DNA of 7,696 bases from Bacteroidota bacterium (lineage in GTDB: Bacteria; Bacteroidota; Bacteroidia; Bacteroidales; CG2-30-32-10): positions 1-7,696 of the forward strand of contig JAAXXA010000108.1 of assembly GCA_013334735.1 (NCBI GenBank). Reading direction: 5' to 3'. The notes below the pieces were generated by a model. That model was not told where the DNA came from, searched no databases, and saw nothing but the letters and a program-made list of their open reading frames with translations. Made by a program: the position numbers and the translations under genes. Shown here in pieces: positions 7,454 through 7,696 of the stretch (the first letter of the stretch is position 1; every line of letters begins with the position of its first letter).

Positions 7454-7482
7454 CAAAGTTAACATTATTTTTCAACAAAACC
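7454..7482 (-). promoter_or_regulatory. Probable Bacteroidota-type promoter of the giant gene
   Basis: Read on the minus strand, TAACTTTG (7461 down to 7454) matches the Bacteroidota -7 consensus TAnnTTTG exactly. A T-rich TTTTG/TTGTTG segment lies 11-14 bases upstream (about 7473-7482), closer than the usual 19-21 base spacing, so the -33 element is weak or absent. Transcription would start near 7447, leaving a 5' leader of about 27 bases. The leader is A/T-only near the ATG with no Shine-Dalgarno sequence, which is normal for this phylum. Confidence 0.6.
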
Positions 7483-7593
7483 TAACAATAATAATCAAAT
7501 AATTACATAAATGGTCATTCGGAAAAGTATAAGAAATATCTACTATCTATATCGACGTTATGCCGCATACAAAGTCAGCGACAAAAACATCAT
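7483..7593. other. Intergenic stretch with no recognised element
   Basis: These 111 bases lie between the promoter and the inverted repeat. They hold no convincing open reading frame, tRNA or promoter box on either strand. The sequence changes from AT-rich near the gene to a more mixed segment at 7553-7590 that contains CGACGTT, a heptamer seen again at 7613-7619 inside the left arm of the inverted repeat. This hints that the repeat element may begin further left than 7594. Confidence 0.5.
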
Positions 7594-7696
7594 CGTAACA
7601 TCAAATATATTGCGACGTTTTATAATCTCGTTAATGTTTCGTCGTCGAAATGCTTAAAGAATGATTCCAAAATGTCGCAATATATTTGATGTTACG
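7594..7696. repeat. 28-bp inverted repeat flanking a 47-base spacer
   Basis: The left arm at 7594-7621 begins CGTAACATCAAATATATTGC. The right arm at 7669-7696 is its reverse complement at 27 of 28 positions. The single difference, at 7617, would be a G-U pair in plus-strand RNA, so the stem is fully pairable as RNA. The 47-base spacer carries a second small hairpin, TTTCG-TCGT-CGAAA at 7637-7650. The right arm stops at the last base of the window, so the element may continue. It could be a miniature mobile or REP-like element, a terminal-repeat pair, a recombinase site pair, or a strong RNA hairpin. No coding sequence lies inside it. Confidence 0.85.

Noticed and set aside
7594..7696. Intrinsic terminator or integron attC site
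   Set aside because: The stem is AT-rich with a 47-base loop and no following T run. The sequence GTTATGC at 7557-7563 looks loosely like an attC end but does not match the core consensus, and no paired core site or integrase is visible.

Overview
The window holds essentially one gene. It is a giant minus-strand open reading frame that begins at 7420 and runs without a stop off the left edge, giving 2,473 complete codons here. The organism is very probably a member of the Bacteroidota. The DNA is AT-rich, the only good promoter element is a Bacteroidota-type TAnnTTTG box, no Shine-Dalgarno sequence is visible, and the protein ends in the YPNPF motif that opens a type IX secretion (T9SS) C-terminal sorting domain. 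That domain is cut by the window edge. I estimate that about 50-60 residues are missing.

The encoded protein looks like a very large secreted or surface-anchored beta-rich adhesin or cell-surface repeat protein. From the N-terminus it has: a signal peptide with a long basic n-region (about 1-53); super-module A (about 54-590), which starts with a W-x5-W / P..GD entry motif and ends in a putative Ig (He_PIG-like) domain; super-module B (about 592-1384), with the same entry motif, degenerate beta repeats, a short stretch of 70-residue repeats and a 'V-G-V-K-R' domain; super-module C (about 1385-2340), with a third entry motif, the main array of 70-residue repeats and a 'DGPVIKDG...FPIGD' domain; then the 'LPVSL...WTTASETNNDYFTIER' domain and the sorting domain. 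No catalytic motif was recognised.

The main DNA-level structure is a tandem array with an exact 210-bp period (1046-2602). It has seven full units and a partial eighth, with no indels. The middle units are nearly alike and the end units have decayed. A second, shorter copy of the same repeat lies at 4199-4549.

Upstream of the gene (7421-7696) I see the probable promoter, then about 110 bases with nothing recognisable. At the right edge is a 28-bp near-perfect inverted repeat (7594-7621 / 7669-7696) around a 47-base spacer that holds its own small hairpin. Its right arm stops exactly at the last base of the window. I found no rRNA, tRNA, CRISPR array, transposase or second gene.
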